This document shows, in pieces, positions 35,573-43,899 of a DNA stretch of 64,000 bases. The DNA comes from Chitinophaga pollutisoli. Lineage in GTDB: Bacteria; Bacteroidota; Bacteroidia; Chitinophagales; Chitinophagaceae. The DNA is taken from assembly GCF_038396755.1 (NCBI RefSeq), contig NZ_CP149822.1, forward strand, positions 5,734,001-5,798,000. The letters are read 5' to 3'. Each line of letters starts with the position of its first letter. The stretch's first letter is position 1. The notes below the pieces were generated by a model. That model was not told where the DNA came from and ran no database searches. It saw only the letters and a program-made list of their open reading frames with translations. The position numbers and the translations under genes were made by a program.

Positions 35573-36169
35573 TCAGTATATGCTTTTGGCGGCGAATGCC
35601 TGGATGTCGTCCTTCATCGCCTGTAAGTAATCGATATCATCGTAACCGTTCATCAGGTTATGCTTTTTGTAGCTGTTGATGGCGAAGGATTCGCTTTCGC
35701 CGGTGGCGGCGATGGTGATGGACTGCTTGCCAAGGTCTACGGTGATTTCGGCTTTGGGATCGGCTTCCACGGCGCGGAAGATCTTATCCAGGAATTCGGG
35801 GCTCACCTGAACGGGGAGGATACCGATGTTGAGGGAGTTGTTTTTGAAGATGTCGGCGAAGAAGCTGGATACCACGCAACGGAACCCGTAATCGTAGATC
35901 GCCCAGGCCGCGTGCTCGCGGGAGGAGCCGCTGCCGAAGTTCTTGCCGGCCACGAGGATCTTACCCGAATAGATCGGGTTGTTGAGGACGAAATCCTGTT
36001 TGGGGGAATCGTCGGCGTTGTACCGCCAATCGCGGAACAGGTTATCGCCAAAACCCTTGCGCTCTGTGGCTTTCAGGAAGCGCGCGGGAATGATCTGGTC
36101 GGTGTCTACGTTCTCGATGGGCAGGGGTACTGCGGTGCTGGTGAGAACGGTGAATTTATCGTATGCCAT
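35573..36169 (-). CDS. leuD: 3-isopropylmalate dehydratase small subunit
   Basis: A 198-residue swivel-domain subunit that pairs with LeuC to isomerise 2- to 3-isopropylmalate. Diagnostic motifs are [19 protein letters not shown] and [23 protein letters not shown], then the [20 protein letters not shown] segment. It starts 28 bases after the end of leuC and ends 2 bases before the next gene. It depends on a functional large subunit, which makes the leuC frameshift noteworthy. Confidence 0.97.
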   Translation of the reverse strand: MAYDKFTVLTSTAVPLPIENVDTDQIIPARFLKATERKGFGDNLFRDWRYNADDSPKQDFVLNNPIYSGKILVAGKNFGSGSSREHAAWAIYDYGFRCVVSSFFADIFKNNSLNIGILPVQVSPEFLDKIFRAVEADPKAEITVDLGKQSITIAATGESESFAINSYKKHNLMNGYDDIDYLQAMKDDIQAFAAKSIY

Positions 36170-36197
36170 TGTTGGTTTGTCTCTGCGTTTGAAAAGA

Positions 36198-37605
36198 TTA
36201 AGCGATGAGGTCTCTCGGGTCGGTCACCACGCCGGTAACTGCTGCTGCGGCGGCAACGAGGGGCGATGCGAGCAAGGTGCGCGCGCCGGGGCCCTGGCGG
36301 CCTTCGAAGTTGCGGTTGCTGGTGCTCACGGCGTATTTGCCGGCCGGGATCTTGTCGTCGTTCATGGCCAGGCAGGCGGAGCATCCGGGCTGGCGCAGCT
36401 GGAAGCCGGCTTCCGTCAGGATGTCGAAAATGCCTTCTTCCCGGATCTGTGCTTCCACGATGTGGGAGCCGGGTACGATCCAGGCGGTTACATGGTCGGC
36501 TTTTTTACGCCCTTTCACGATGGAAGCGAACGCGCGGAAATCCTCGATGCGGCCGTTGGTGCAGGAGCCGATGAATACATAATCGATCTTTTTGCCGAGC
36601 ATCGCGTCATTTTCATGGAAGCCCATGTAATCGAGGGATTTCTCGTAGCTGGCTTTGCTGCCACCTGCGGCCGCCGCCGTGGGGATGCGCTGGGAAATAC
36701 CCATGCCCATGCCGGGGTTGGTGCCGTATGTGATCTGCGGCTCGATGTCGGCCGCGGCGTAATCGTACACGACGTCGAATGCCGCGCCTTCGTCGGTTTT
36801 GAGCGTTTTCCAGTAAGCGAGCGCCTTGTCCCAGGCTTCGCCCTGCGGGGCTTTCTCACGGCCTTTGATATAAGCGAAGGTAGTTTCGTCCGGCGCGATC
36901 ATGCGCGCCGCGGGCGCCCATCTCGATCGACATATTACAAACCGTCATACGGCCTTCCATGCTCATTTCGCGGAACACTTCTCCGGCGTATTCGATGAAA
37001 TAACCGGTAGCGCCTGCGGCGGTGAGCTGGGCGATGATATAGAGAACAACGTCTTTAGGAGTTACGCCTTTCCCGAGTTTGCCATTCACGTTGATGAGCA
37101 TTTTCTTCGGTTTGGGCTGCATGATGCACTGGGAAGAGAGCACCATTTCCACTTCCGAGGTGCCGATGCCGAATGCGATGGCGCCGAAGGCTCCGTGGGT
37201 GGAAGTGTGGGAGTCGCCGCAAACGATGGTCATCCCCGGGAGGGTGATCCCGTTTTCGGGCCCAACTACGTGCACGATGCCGTTTTTCGGGTTACCGAGG
37301 CCCCAGTGGGAGATGCCGTATTTGGCGGAATTGGTTTCCAGCGCTTTGAGCTGATTAGCGGACAAGGGGTCCGATACCGGCAGGTGCTGGTTAATGGTTG
37401 GAGTGTTGTGGTCCGCGGTGGCGAAGGTTTTGTGCGGGAACATCACCTGCAACCTGCGGTTTTCGAGCCCAAGGAAAGCCACGGGGCTGGTCACTTCGTG
37501 GATAAAATGCCGGTCGATGAAAAACACATCCGGCCCGTCTTCAATTTTCCGGACTACATGCGCATCCCATACTTTGTCAAATAATGTAGCGGGTTGTTGG
37601 CTCAT
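36198..37605 (-). pseudogene. leuC: 3-isopropylmalate dehydratase large subunit, frameshifted
   Basis: Two overlapping frames together make a full LeuC of about 468 residues. The N-terminal part (37605 down to about 36905) has [15 protein letters not shown], the DHNTPT block and [19 protein letters not shown]. The C-terminal part (about 36902 to 36198) has [14 protein letters not shown], the Fe-S ligand region [15 protein letters not shown], and [13 protein letters not shown]. The frame breaks in a GC run around 36903-36912, just where the family reads GARGGMIAPDE; the DNA has one base too many. The rest of the operon is intact, so an assembly error is at least as likely as real inactivation. 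Confidence 0.85.
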
Positions 37606-37813
37606 TTTTTACGATTTATGTAATGTAACTGTAAAATTGTTAAAAAATATTTACATTTTCTCGATTTTTTCTTGGGATGCTCTAATCCGGGCGGGGATTT
37701 GACAATTGGGTGAAAGTAGGGTGGGGTGGAAAGTTTTTTCCAAATCCTGGATTTGCAGCAATGGTTGCGAATTGTCATTAAACTGTTGTGAGGAATAGAA
37801 AGTTTGAAGATTA
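37606..37813 (-). promoter_or_regulatory. Leader region of the leu operon
   Basis: The 208 bases before leuC are AT-rich near the start codon and should contain the operon promoter, but I cannot place an unambiguous -7 box. A 58-codon minus-strand frame runs from 37778 into leuC with an ATGA overlap and contains three TTA leucine codons within six codons. Its overall composition is not protein-like, so I do not call it a leader peptide. Confidence 0.3.
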
Positions 37814-37843
37814 GACAAACGTCTTTTGCAAAGGACGTTCGTC
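37814..37843. repeat. 30-bp palindrome upstream of leu operon
   Basis: GACAAACGTCTTTTG and its opposite arm match at 13 of 15 positions with no spacer; the centre is TTTTGCAAAG. It lies 22 bases after the stop codon of the minus-strand gene remnant and about 210 bases before leuC. It could be that remnant's old terminator or a regulator site. Confidence 0.45.
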
Positions 37844-37864
37844 TTATTGCCTTAACCCGGGATA

Positions 37865-38035
37865 TTATTTATCATTTCTACCCTCTTTCTGGTAATGCAC
37901 CCAGTTCTGCCCGGCGGAGCGTATGAGCGGCAGCTACTGCATGGCATAATAATATTGGCGATTGGCTTCCAGGTATTGCAGGTGGTTGCATTCGTGGCGA
38001 TATGCCAGCACGCGGCTTTCCACGTGTTTGGCCAT
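37865..38035 (-). pseudogene. Short decayed gene fragment
   Basis: A minus-strand frame from ATG 38035 reads MAKHVESRVLAYRHECNHLQ and continues to a TAG at 37934-37936. The same frame continues after the TAG with LPLIRSAGQNWVHYQKEGRN to a TAA at 37865. The protein-like quality on both sides of the single stop, followed by a hairpin, suggests the tail of a lost gene. I do not recognise the family, and chance cannot be excluded. The flanks up to 38165 hold nothing else I can identify. Confidence 0.25.
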
Positions 38036-38165
38036 GGCGCCACCCGGGGAAGAACTATCGGCAAGCGGTGAAGGAGTTGATGCGATAGTTTTTTGTTTCC
38101 CCTAATCGCGGGTTATCAAGATGAAATTCTTGCTGCAAGGGTGCATTAAATTTTAGTATTTTTAA

Positions 38166-38429
38166 ATGCATCTGCCGTCATTTCATTATTTACCAATTCT
38201 AGCTGTTATGGGAACAATTCTGACAGTCATCCTGGAAGGTTTTTTCGTCTACCTGTTCAAATATCCCGGCGCCTTCGTCCGCTGGATCATCACCGGCCGT
38301 CGCAGGCCCTTCCAGGAAATATTGAAAGGAAACTGGTACCTGAACGGATGGATTGGGCTGCTCACCATGCTCCTGCTCGTATTTACAGTTGTATGTTCGT
38401 TTATTATCGTGTTTGAAATTATACTGTAA
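38166..38429 (+). CDS. Small two-helix membrane protein of unknown function
   Basis: An 87-residue protein with two hydrophobic helices (about 8-30 and 60-85) joined by a basic loop with RWIITGRRRPFQEIL. The loop charge suggests it faces the cytoplasm. I do not recognise the family. It is AT-richer than its surroundings, starts at the only ATG available after an AT-rich leader, and stands alone between the leu operon and the kelch-type regulator on the opposite strand. Confidence 0.6.
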   Translation: MHLPSFHYLPILAVMGTILTVILEGFFVYLFKYPGAFVRWIITGRRRPFQEILKGNWYLNGWIGLLTMLLLVFTVVCSFIIVFEIIL

Positions 38430-38551
38430 AATGATGGATCCGGATAAGTACGCCAACACTTGGCATATAGTTGCAAGTTCGTTGATTGCAAACTCCGAAT
38501 TGCTATAATGTATAGTTTCAATACTAAAGCTTATCTTCTTATATACTTACG

Positions 38552-38683
38552 TTAAACTACAATCACGGCCAATAATACAACCAGGCCAATCAAGGCAACT
38601 CCCGCCGGCGTTAATCTGAATGTCACAAAATCCTTTTGTTTTTCAGTTGTAAATTCTAAGCATTGAGACAATGAATCTTTCAT
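38552..38683 (-). CDS. Tiny single-pass membrane protein
   Basis: A 43-residue frame from ATG 38683, MKDSLSQCLEFTTEKQKDF, ending in one hydrophobic helix (AGVALIGLVVLLAVIVV). It begins 37 bases after the stop codon of the kelch-type regulator on the same strand, so it may be the last gene of that transcript. The length is small enough that coding status is uncertain; the clear membrane helix is the main support. Confidence 0.4.
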   Translation of the reverse strand: MKDSLSQCLEFTTEKQKDFVTFRLTPAGVALIGLVVLLAVIVV

Positions 38684-38720
38684 GCCGTTTATAGATTCGG
38701 TATCTGGATTTGAAGATGCT

Positions 38721-41228
38721 TTAATGCTGCAGTACCTCCACAAATGGTGTCCCGAATTCCTGCCCGTAGTTTTCCCGGTACTCTTTCGCAAACTTCTCAT
38801 AAGCATCCCGCGCCAGGCTGTGCCGTCCCAGTTGGTTCAGGCTCCGGCATTTGTACGCCAGCGCCTCCTCATTCAGATGGTCGAACCCGAAAATCGCATT
38901 TGCCGCCCGGAGGATGAAATCCGCCTCGGCATGCTTGTCGGCTGAAGACATATACCGCAACAACACATCGCTCACCGTGCCTGCGATCTGAAATTTCACA
39001 TCGTCGAGCCACTCGTAATGGGTTGTCCGCAGGAATGCCCCGCGCTGAACGATCTCCAGCAAAGCCGCGACCGTCTGCTTGTCCGGCGCCTCGCCCGCGG
39101 GGCGTTGCGTCAGCTTCACAAATGCCGCATAATCGATGTAAGCCGAATCTGCCAAAATCTCCAGCCTCCAGCGCCCGGGCTCTTTACCGGCGTGGAACCC
39201 GCCGATCTTCTCCAACACGCCTTTCAGCTTCACCAAATTCACCGAAAAGTTGTTCTTCGCGTCTTTCGGCGATTTATCGCTCCAGAGCGCTTCGTACAGC
39301 GAGTCTGAAGAAATCCCCTTGCTGTCTTTCATCGAATGCACGATCAGCAACAGAAATAATTCCTTCAGCAAAGGCGTAAACTGCTTCGTGATATCGTTCC
39401 CCTCCCGGTCAAACGCCTCGAACTGCCCGAACAGGAACACGGCAGACTTCTCCGGCAAACGCGCCGCCGGTTCCAGCGGCATTTCGTGATGGACAACCTC
39501 CTTCGGTTCCTCCGTCCGCACCACCTTCTTTTTCTTCCTGAACACCACAAACAAAACAAGCGCCACAGGAACCAGGAGCAGCCATAAGCGCCGGTCAGCC
39601 TTTCGCTCGGGTACCGCCGGCTGCAATGCGTTCGGCGGAAAATCCAGCGACCACGCCCGCACACCGGACACACTGTCCTTATTATTATATATCGTAACCG
39701 CAATCAGCTGCTGGCTTTGCGGACTGTAATACAAGTCCGCAAACGACCCGATGTCGTAAAATTGGTATGGCAACGAATCCCCCATCAGCCGGAACTCCGG
39801 CTCCGACAAGGAGCCGCGTACCAACTGGAGGCTCGACTGGAACCTGTCTGTCGGGTAAATCAACCCGTAATATTCCCGGCTGGCGGAATCTATAATGAGA
39901 CTGTTCGCGAAACAAAAATGATGCTCGGGCTGGGGGAGTGTATACAAATGCTTAAACGTCCCCGACTGCACGCTGTACGCCAGCATGTCGTACGTGAAGC
40001 GGGGATTCACCGCCTGGTCGCCCGTATTGCTGCCGTACCCGCCGATGATGAACGCCGTATCGCCCGCGGCATTGAGCCCCAGCCCCGCTAGGTAACGCGG
40101 CGAAAAAGGGTCGCCGGTTGCGGGAACGGAATCCCAGCGGTTGTCGCGGAAACGGTAGCGCTGGACCGTATTCTTATAATGCAGCTGGCCGTAACCACTT
40201 ATGATATACAGACTGCTGTCGGCCGGAGCATAGAATTTATTCGCCTGCCACCACTCCGTAAGCTCGGTGGCGTAAAAGGTATTGGACCAGCGGTCGCTGC
40301 CCGGGGTGAGGGTGGCCACTTTCTTTTCGTCGATGTAGAAATTGAGGATGCGGTGCGAATGGGGATCGTACACCGACTGGTTACCCGCCGGGAGGATGCG
40401 GTTGCCGCGCCCTGCGGGATCGGCGCGGAGGGCGCCGTTGCGGAGCGAGTAGGTGAACAGCGTATCGTCGGTCACGACGTAGAGCAGATCATCGCGTTCG
40501 TTGTAAGCTAAGCTGGGGGTGCCGGTGGTTTCGAGGGTGAGGCGGTTCTGCCATTGCTGGTGGCGGGGCTTGATCCATACAGGGTTGGTGGCCCTGGCTG
40601 GCGTGCCTTTTGCTTCGTCACGGGCTTCCTGGCCGGAGGATTCGTTCAGCGGATAGGAGCGGGCAATGGTGCCGTTTTCGCGCAGGCGCACGTCGCGCAG
40701 GCGCATAGGCGGCACATCCAGCGTCTGGAACCCTTCGTGCTTGATGGCCCCGAAAAAGATCCGCGCGCAGGAACCTTTCTTAAAAGGCATCCTGCCACTG
40801 CCGGCCGGTTTGTCGTTGCAATAAAACGCCGCCGTTTGCGTCCCCGCATCCAGCACCACCCGCAGCCGGAGCCACTGGCCCGTCAGCAATGAGCTGTCGA
40901 GCGGAGCGCTGCCTGTTATCTTTTCCCCGATCACGAAATGAATGGTCATCGTCCGCTGGTTGTACACCAGGTCGATATTCTGACGGTCTTCGGTCAACAT
41001 CCGCAGAATATATCCGAAATACGTTTCAAGATGAGGGCGGAAGGCGAGCTGAAAGGCAAGTTCCGTTTGCCCGTCTTTCAGGCAATAGGGCGCTCCGGGG
41101 GTGAGGTCGAGCGCCGTGCGGTGCTCGGGCACCACTTCATGACTGGAGAATTCCAGTCCGTGCGATTGGCTCATCACGGCAAACCCCTGGCACAAACAGG
41201 CAATGATACAATATATATACTTCCTCAT
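38721..41228 (-). CDS. Membrane-spanning regulator: kelch-like sensor, TM helix, winged helix and BTAD
   Basis: An 835-residue one-component regulator. A signal peptide (about 1-20) is followed by a LamG/concanavalin-like domain (about 30-215) and kelch-like repeats (about 230-530; DTAFIIGGYGSN, YIISGYGQLH). One membrane helix follows (RRLWLLLVPVALVLFVVF, about 546-563) with an RKKKK stop. The cytoplasmic part has an OmpR/SARP-like winged helix (about 600-695; TPLLKELFLLLIVHS, SPKDAKNNFSVNLVKLKGVLEKIG) and a helical BTAD-like tail (about 700-835; ANAIFGFDHLNEEALAYKC). It should bind a ligand outside the cell membrane and control DNA directly. It diverges from the GH92/SusCD locus, which is its likely target. 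Confidence 0.8.
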   Translation of the reverse strand: MRKYIYCIIACLCQGFAVMSQSHGLEFSSHEVVPEHRTALDLTPGAPYCLKDGQTELAFQLAFRPHLETYFGYILRMLTEDRQNIDLVYNQRTMTIHFVIGEKITGSAPLDSSLLTGQWLRLRVVLDAGTQTAAFYCNDKPAGSGRMPFKKGSCARIFFGAIKHEGFQTLDVPPMRLRDVRLRENGTIARSYPLNESSGQEARDEAKGTPARATNPVWIKPRHQQWQNRLTLETTGTPSLAYNERDDLLYVVTDDTLFTYSLRNGALRADPAGRGNRILPAGNQSVYDPHSHRILNFYIDEKKVATLTPGSDRWSNTFYATELTEWWQANKFYAPADSSLYIISGYGQLHYKNTVQRYRFRDNRWDSVPATGDPFSPRYLAGLGLNAAGDTAFIIGGYGSNTGDQAVNPRFTYDMLAYSVQSGTFKHLYTLPQPEHHFCFANSLIIDSASREYYGLIYPTDRFQSSLQLVRGSLSEPEFRLMGDSLPYQFYDIGSFADLYYSPQSQQLIAVTIYNNKDSVSGVRAWSLDFPPNALQPAVPERKADRRLWLLLVPVALVLFVVFRKKKKVVRTEEPKEVVHHEMPLEPAARLPEKSAVFLFGQFEAFDREGNDITKQFTPLLKELFLLLIVHSMKDSKGISSDSLYEALWSDKSPKDAKNNFSVNLVKLKGVLEKIGGFHAGKEPGRWRLEILADSAYIDYAAFVKLTQRPAGEAPDKQTVAALLEIVQRGAFLRTTHYEWLDDVKFQIAGTVSDVLLRYMSSADKHAEADFILRAANAIFGFDHLNEEALAYKCRSLNQLGRHSLARDAYEKFAKEYRENYGQEFGTPFVEVLQH

Positions 41229-41478
41229 GGGAGGCGCGAAGTCTTGGTTGAAATGATTACGTGGACGTCTGTTTTACACTTATCGATCCTATGCTAACTG
41301 ATCCGTCTTAAAGGAACAAAAAATTGGGGAATAAACGCAGATACGCACTGTGATTTCCGGAAAAGTAGCGCGTGAAAGGATGAAAATCTACAGAAATGAC
41401 GAAGAATTGAAGAAATTAATATATTGGTTAATGGCAATAAATCAATATGTTGTAAAATATTTGAAAATTAATTTCCCG
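41229..41478. promoter_or_regulatory. Divergent control region between the kelch-type regulator and GH92
   Basis: No gene is present. The DNA is AT-rich, with an open frame (from 41350) upstream of the GH92 signal peptide that lacks protein-like composition. It should contain both divergent promoters. I could not place an exact TAnnTTTG box. Confidence 0.4.
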
Positions 41479-41514
41479 GTTAGTGGTTTCGTTAATGGGT
41501 TTGTTAGTGGGTTG
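41479..41514. repeat. Three tandem 12-bp repeats upstream of GH92
   Basis: GTTAGTGGTTTC, GTTAATGGGTTT and GTTAGTGGGTTG lie end to end with consensus GTTAgTGGgTTt. They end 42 bases before the GH92 start codon. Tandem sites on one DNA face-and-a-bit spacing are typical of OmpR/SARP-type winged-helix activators, which is the DNA-binding type encoded by the divergent regulator. Confidence 0.55.
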
Positions 41515-41556
41515 CGGGTTACTTGCATCAACATTCAACAATTCCACGAAACGGAT

Positions 41557-43743
41557 ATGAAAAAAACGATGCAATTCCTCCTGGCGGGCAGTCTGTTGAT
41601 GCCGGCATGCCATGCGCAGGTATCTAACGAACCGGCTTACCTGCAAAGCGTAGATCCTACGATCGGGTCGGTTGGGGCTTTGCTGGAGCCGACGCGGCCC
41701 ACCGTGCAGCTGCCCAACCAGATGATCCGGTTTACGCCGCAAAGAAAAGATTTCCTGGACGACCAGATTTCCAGCTTCCCGCTCAACGTGGTATCGCACC
41801 GTCTCGGCCAGGTGTTCGCCATCAAGCCGAATACTTTCCCGGTGGCCCCGGAACGCTGGCGCGCCAGACAGACCTGGGATCATGCGCTGGAGGTGAACCG
41901 CCCCTGGTATTATTCCACTTACCTGGTAGATGAGGAAATAAAAGTAGAATTTACGGCGGGAAAGAAAACGGGAATTTTCCGGTTTACGTTCCCGGAAGGC
42001 AAAACCAAATCTTTGCTGCTCGATGTGTATAACCAGGGGCCCTCGTCCTGGGAGTTCCTTCCCGGCAACCGTATCCGCGGGATGGAAACCTGGCAGAACG
42101 ATGTGAAAGTGTACATGTACGGCGCCTTCAGCGAAGCGCCCGTTCCGGTGCAGCAGCCAGGCCCCCGCGCGGCGGCTGCTTTCCCTTCCGCCACGCGCAG
42201 CCTCGAATTCAAATACGCCATCAGCTACGTGAGCCCCGGCCAGGCGCAGCGCAACTTCGAAACCGAAGTCGCGGGCGCTTCCTTCCGGCAGCTCGCTGAT
42301 AACGGACGGAAAGCCTGGGACCGGGTGATCGGGCAGATCCGGGTGGAAGGCGGTACCCCCGCGCAGCAGCGCTCTTTTTACTCCGCCCTGTACCGCTGCT
42401 ACGAAAGAATGACCGACGTCACCGAAGACGGACAATATTACAGCGGCTACAGCAAACGCGTGGAGAAGGCGGACCGGCCGTTTTATGTGGACGATTGGTC
42501 GTGGGATTCCTATCTCGCCCATCATCCCCTCCGCGTCATCCTCGATCCGAAAGGGGAGGAAGACATGCTGCAATCCTACGTAAAGATGTACGAACAGAGC
42601 GGTTGGATGCCCACCTTCCCGGTGCTCTTCGGCGACCACGCCTGCATGAACGGCTTCCATTCCACCATCGTTTTCCTCGACGCCTGGCGCAAAGGGCTCC
42701 GCAATTACGATATCGAACAGGCTTATGCCGGGATGCGCAAGAACGCGGTCAGCGCCACCATGCTGCCATGGCGCAACGGTGAAAAAACGGTGCTCGACGA
42801 TTTCTACTACGAGAAAGGTTATTTCCCCTCCCTCGCGCCGGGTGAGAAGGAGCCGGTGGATAAAGTACATTCCTTCGAGAAGCGGCAGGCCGTGGCCGTA
42901 ACCCTTGGCAACGCCTACGACGATTGGGCGTTGGCACAACTGGCTGGCGACCTCGGTAAAATTTCCGATACAGCCCTCTTCGCGCCGCGCGGGCGCAACT
43001 TCCATCATCTCTGGCATCCGGAGAAGAAGATGTTCCTGCCGAAAGACGACCAGGGCAACTGGATCCCCATCGATCCGAAATTCGACGGCGGCATGGGCGG
43101 CCGCGATTATTACGATGAGAACAACGGCTGGACCTACATGTGGCAGGTGCAGCAGGACATTCCCGCCCTCATCGCCCTCAATGGCGGCCCGGCGGCGTTC
43201 GAAGCGCGCCTCGACCAGTTGTTCCGCGAAGGCCTCGACCGCTCGAAATACGAATTCTGGAGCAAATTCCCCGATGCCACGGGGCTCGTGGGGCAGTTCT
43301 CCATGGGCAACGAACCAAGTTTTCATATTCCATTCCTCTACAATTTCACCGCCTCGCCCTGGAAAACGCAAAAACGCACCCGCTTTCTGCTCGACACCTG
43401 GTTTGCAGACAACATCTTCGGCATCCCCGGCGATGAAGACGGCGGCGGCATGTCGGCCTTCGTGGTGTTTGCGAGCATGGGCTTTTATCCGGTTACGCCC
43501 GGTATTCCGGAGTATACCATCACCAGCCCGGTGTTCAGCAACGTGGCGATAAGCCTGCAGAACGGGAAAACCTTCCGGGTGTCGGCGCCGAAAAATTCCA
43601 CCGTCAATAAATATATCCAAAGCGCGCGCTTTAATGGCAAACCGCTGACCCGGCTCAGCTTCACGCACACCGACCTGATGGCCGGCGGGCACCTGGAACT
43701 GGAGATGGGACCGCTGCCGAACAAAAAGCTGGGCGCAGAATAA
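41557..43743 (+). CDS. GH92 family glycoside hydrolase (alpha-mannosidase)
   Basis: A 728-residue exported enzyme. The ATG at 41557 begins the signal MKKTMQFLLAGSLLMPACHAQ, in which the Cys may make it a lipoprotein; earlier starts precede the signal. Family GH92 is calcium-dependent and inverting, acting on alpha-1,2/1,3/1,6-mannosides. Its motifs are present: DDWSWDSYLAHHPL, MGNEPSFHIPFLYNF (the GNEP block), and GIPGDEDGGGMSAFVVFASM before GFYPVTPG. It leads the locus that continues with SusC, SusD, DUF3823 and a GH71/99-like protein, so it probably trims mannose from yeast mannan or N-glycans. Confidence 0.93.
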   Translation: MKKTMQFLLAGSLLMPACHAQVSNEPAYLQSVDPTIGSVGALLEPTRPTVQLPNQMIRFTPQRKDFLDDQISSFPLNVVSHRLGQVFAIKPNTFPVAPERWRARQTWDHALEVNRPWYYSTYLVDEEIKVEFTAGKKTGIFRFTFPEGKTKSLLLDVYNQGPSSWEFLPGNRIRGMETWQNDVKVYMYGAFSEAPVPVQQPGPRAAAAFPSATRSLEFKYAISYVSPGQAQRNFETEVAGASFRQLADNGRKAWDRVIGQIRVEGGTPAQQRSFYSALYRCYERMTDVTEDGQYYSGYSKRVEKADRPFYVDDWSWDSYLAHHPLRVILDPKGEEDMLQSYVKMYEQSGWMPTFPVLFGDHACMNGFHSTIVFLDAWRKGLRNYDIEQAYAGMRKNAVSATMLPWRNGEKTVLDDFYYEKGYFPSLAPGEKEPVDKVHSFEKRQAVAVTLGNAYDDWALAQLAGDLGKISDTALFAPRGRNFHHLWHPEKKMFLPKDDQGNWIPIDPKFDGGMGGRDYYDENNGWTYMWQVQQDIPALIALNGGPAAFEARLDQLFREGLDRSKYEFWSKFPDATGLVGQFSMGNEPSFHIPFLYNFTASPWKTQKRTRFLLDTWFADNIFGIPGDEDGGGMSAFVVFASMGFYPVTPGIPEYTITSPVFSNVAISLQNGKTFRVSAPKNSTVNKYIQSARFNGKPLTRLSFTHTDLMAGGHLELEMGPLPNKKLGAE

Positions 43744-43899
43744 AAAGATATTCCGACAGCATTAATTAACCAAGATCAACATCCCCTTATGCGCTATGCA
43801 AACACGTTTCCACCCTGATCCGGTCCCGGCCGCACGTCCGGCAACCGGCATGAACACTTATCATCCTTTCCAAATGAACAGCATGAAAACATTTACGTT

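Noticed and set aside
37602..37778. 58-codon frame overlapping the leuC start, with several TTA codons, as a leu leader peptide
   Set aside because: The leucine codons are scattered, the composition follows the AT-rich DNA, and no attenuator hairpin is visible between it and leuC.
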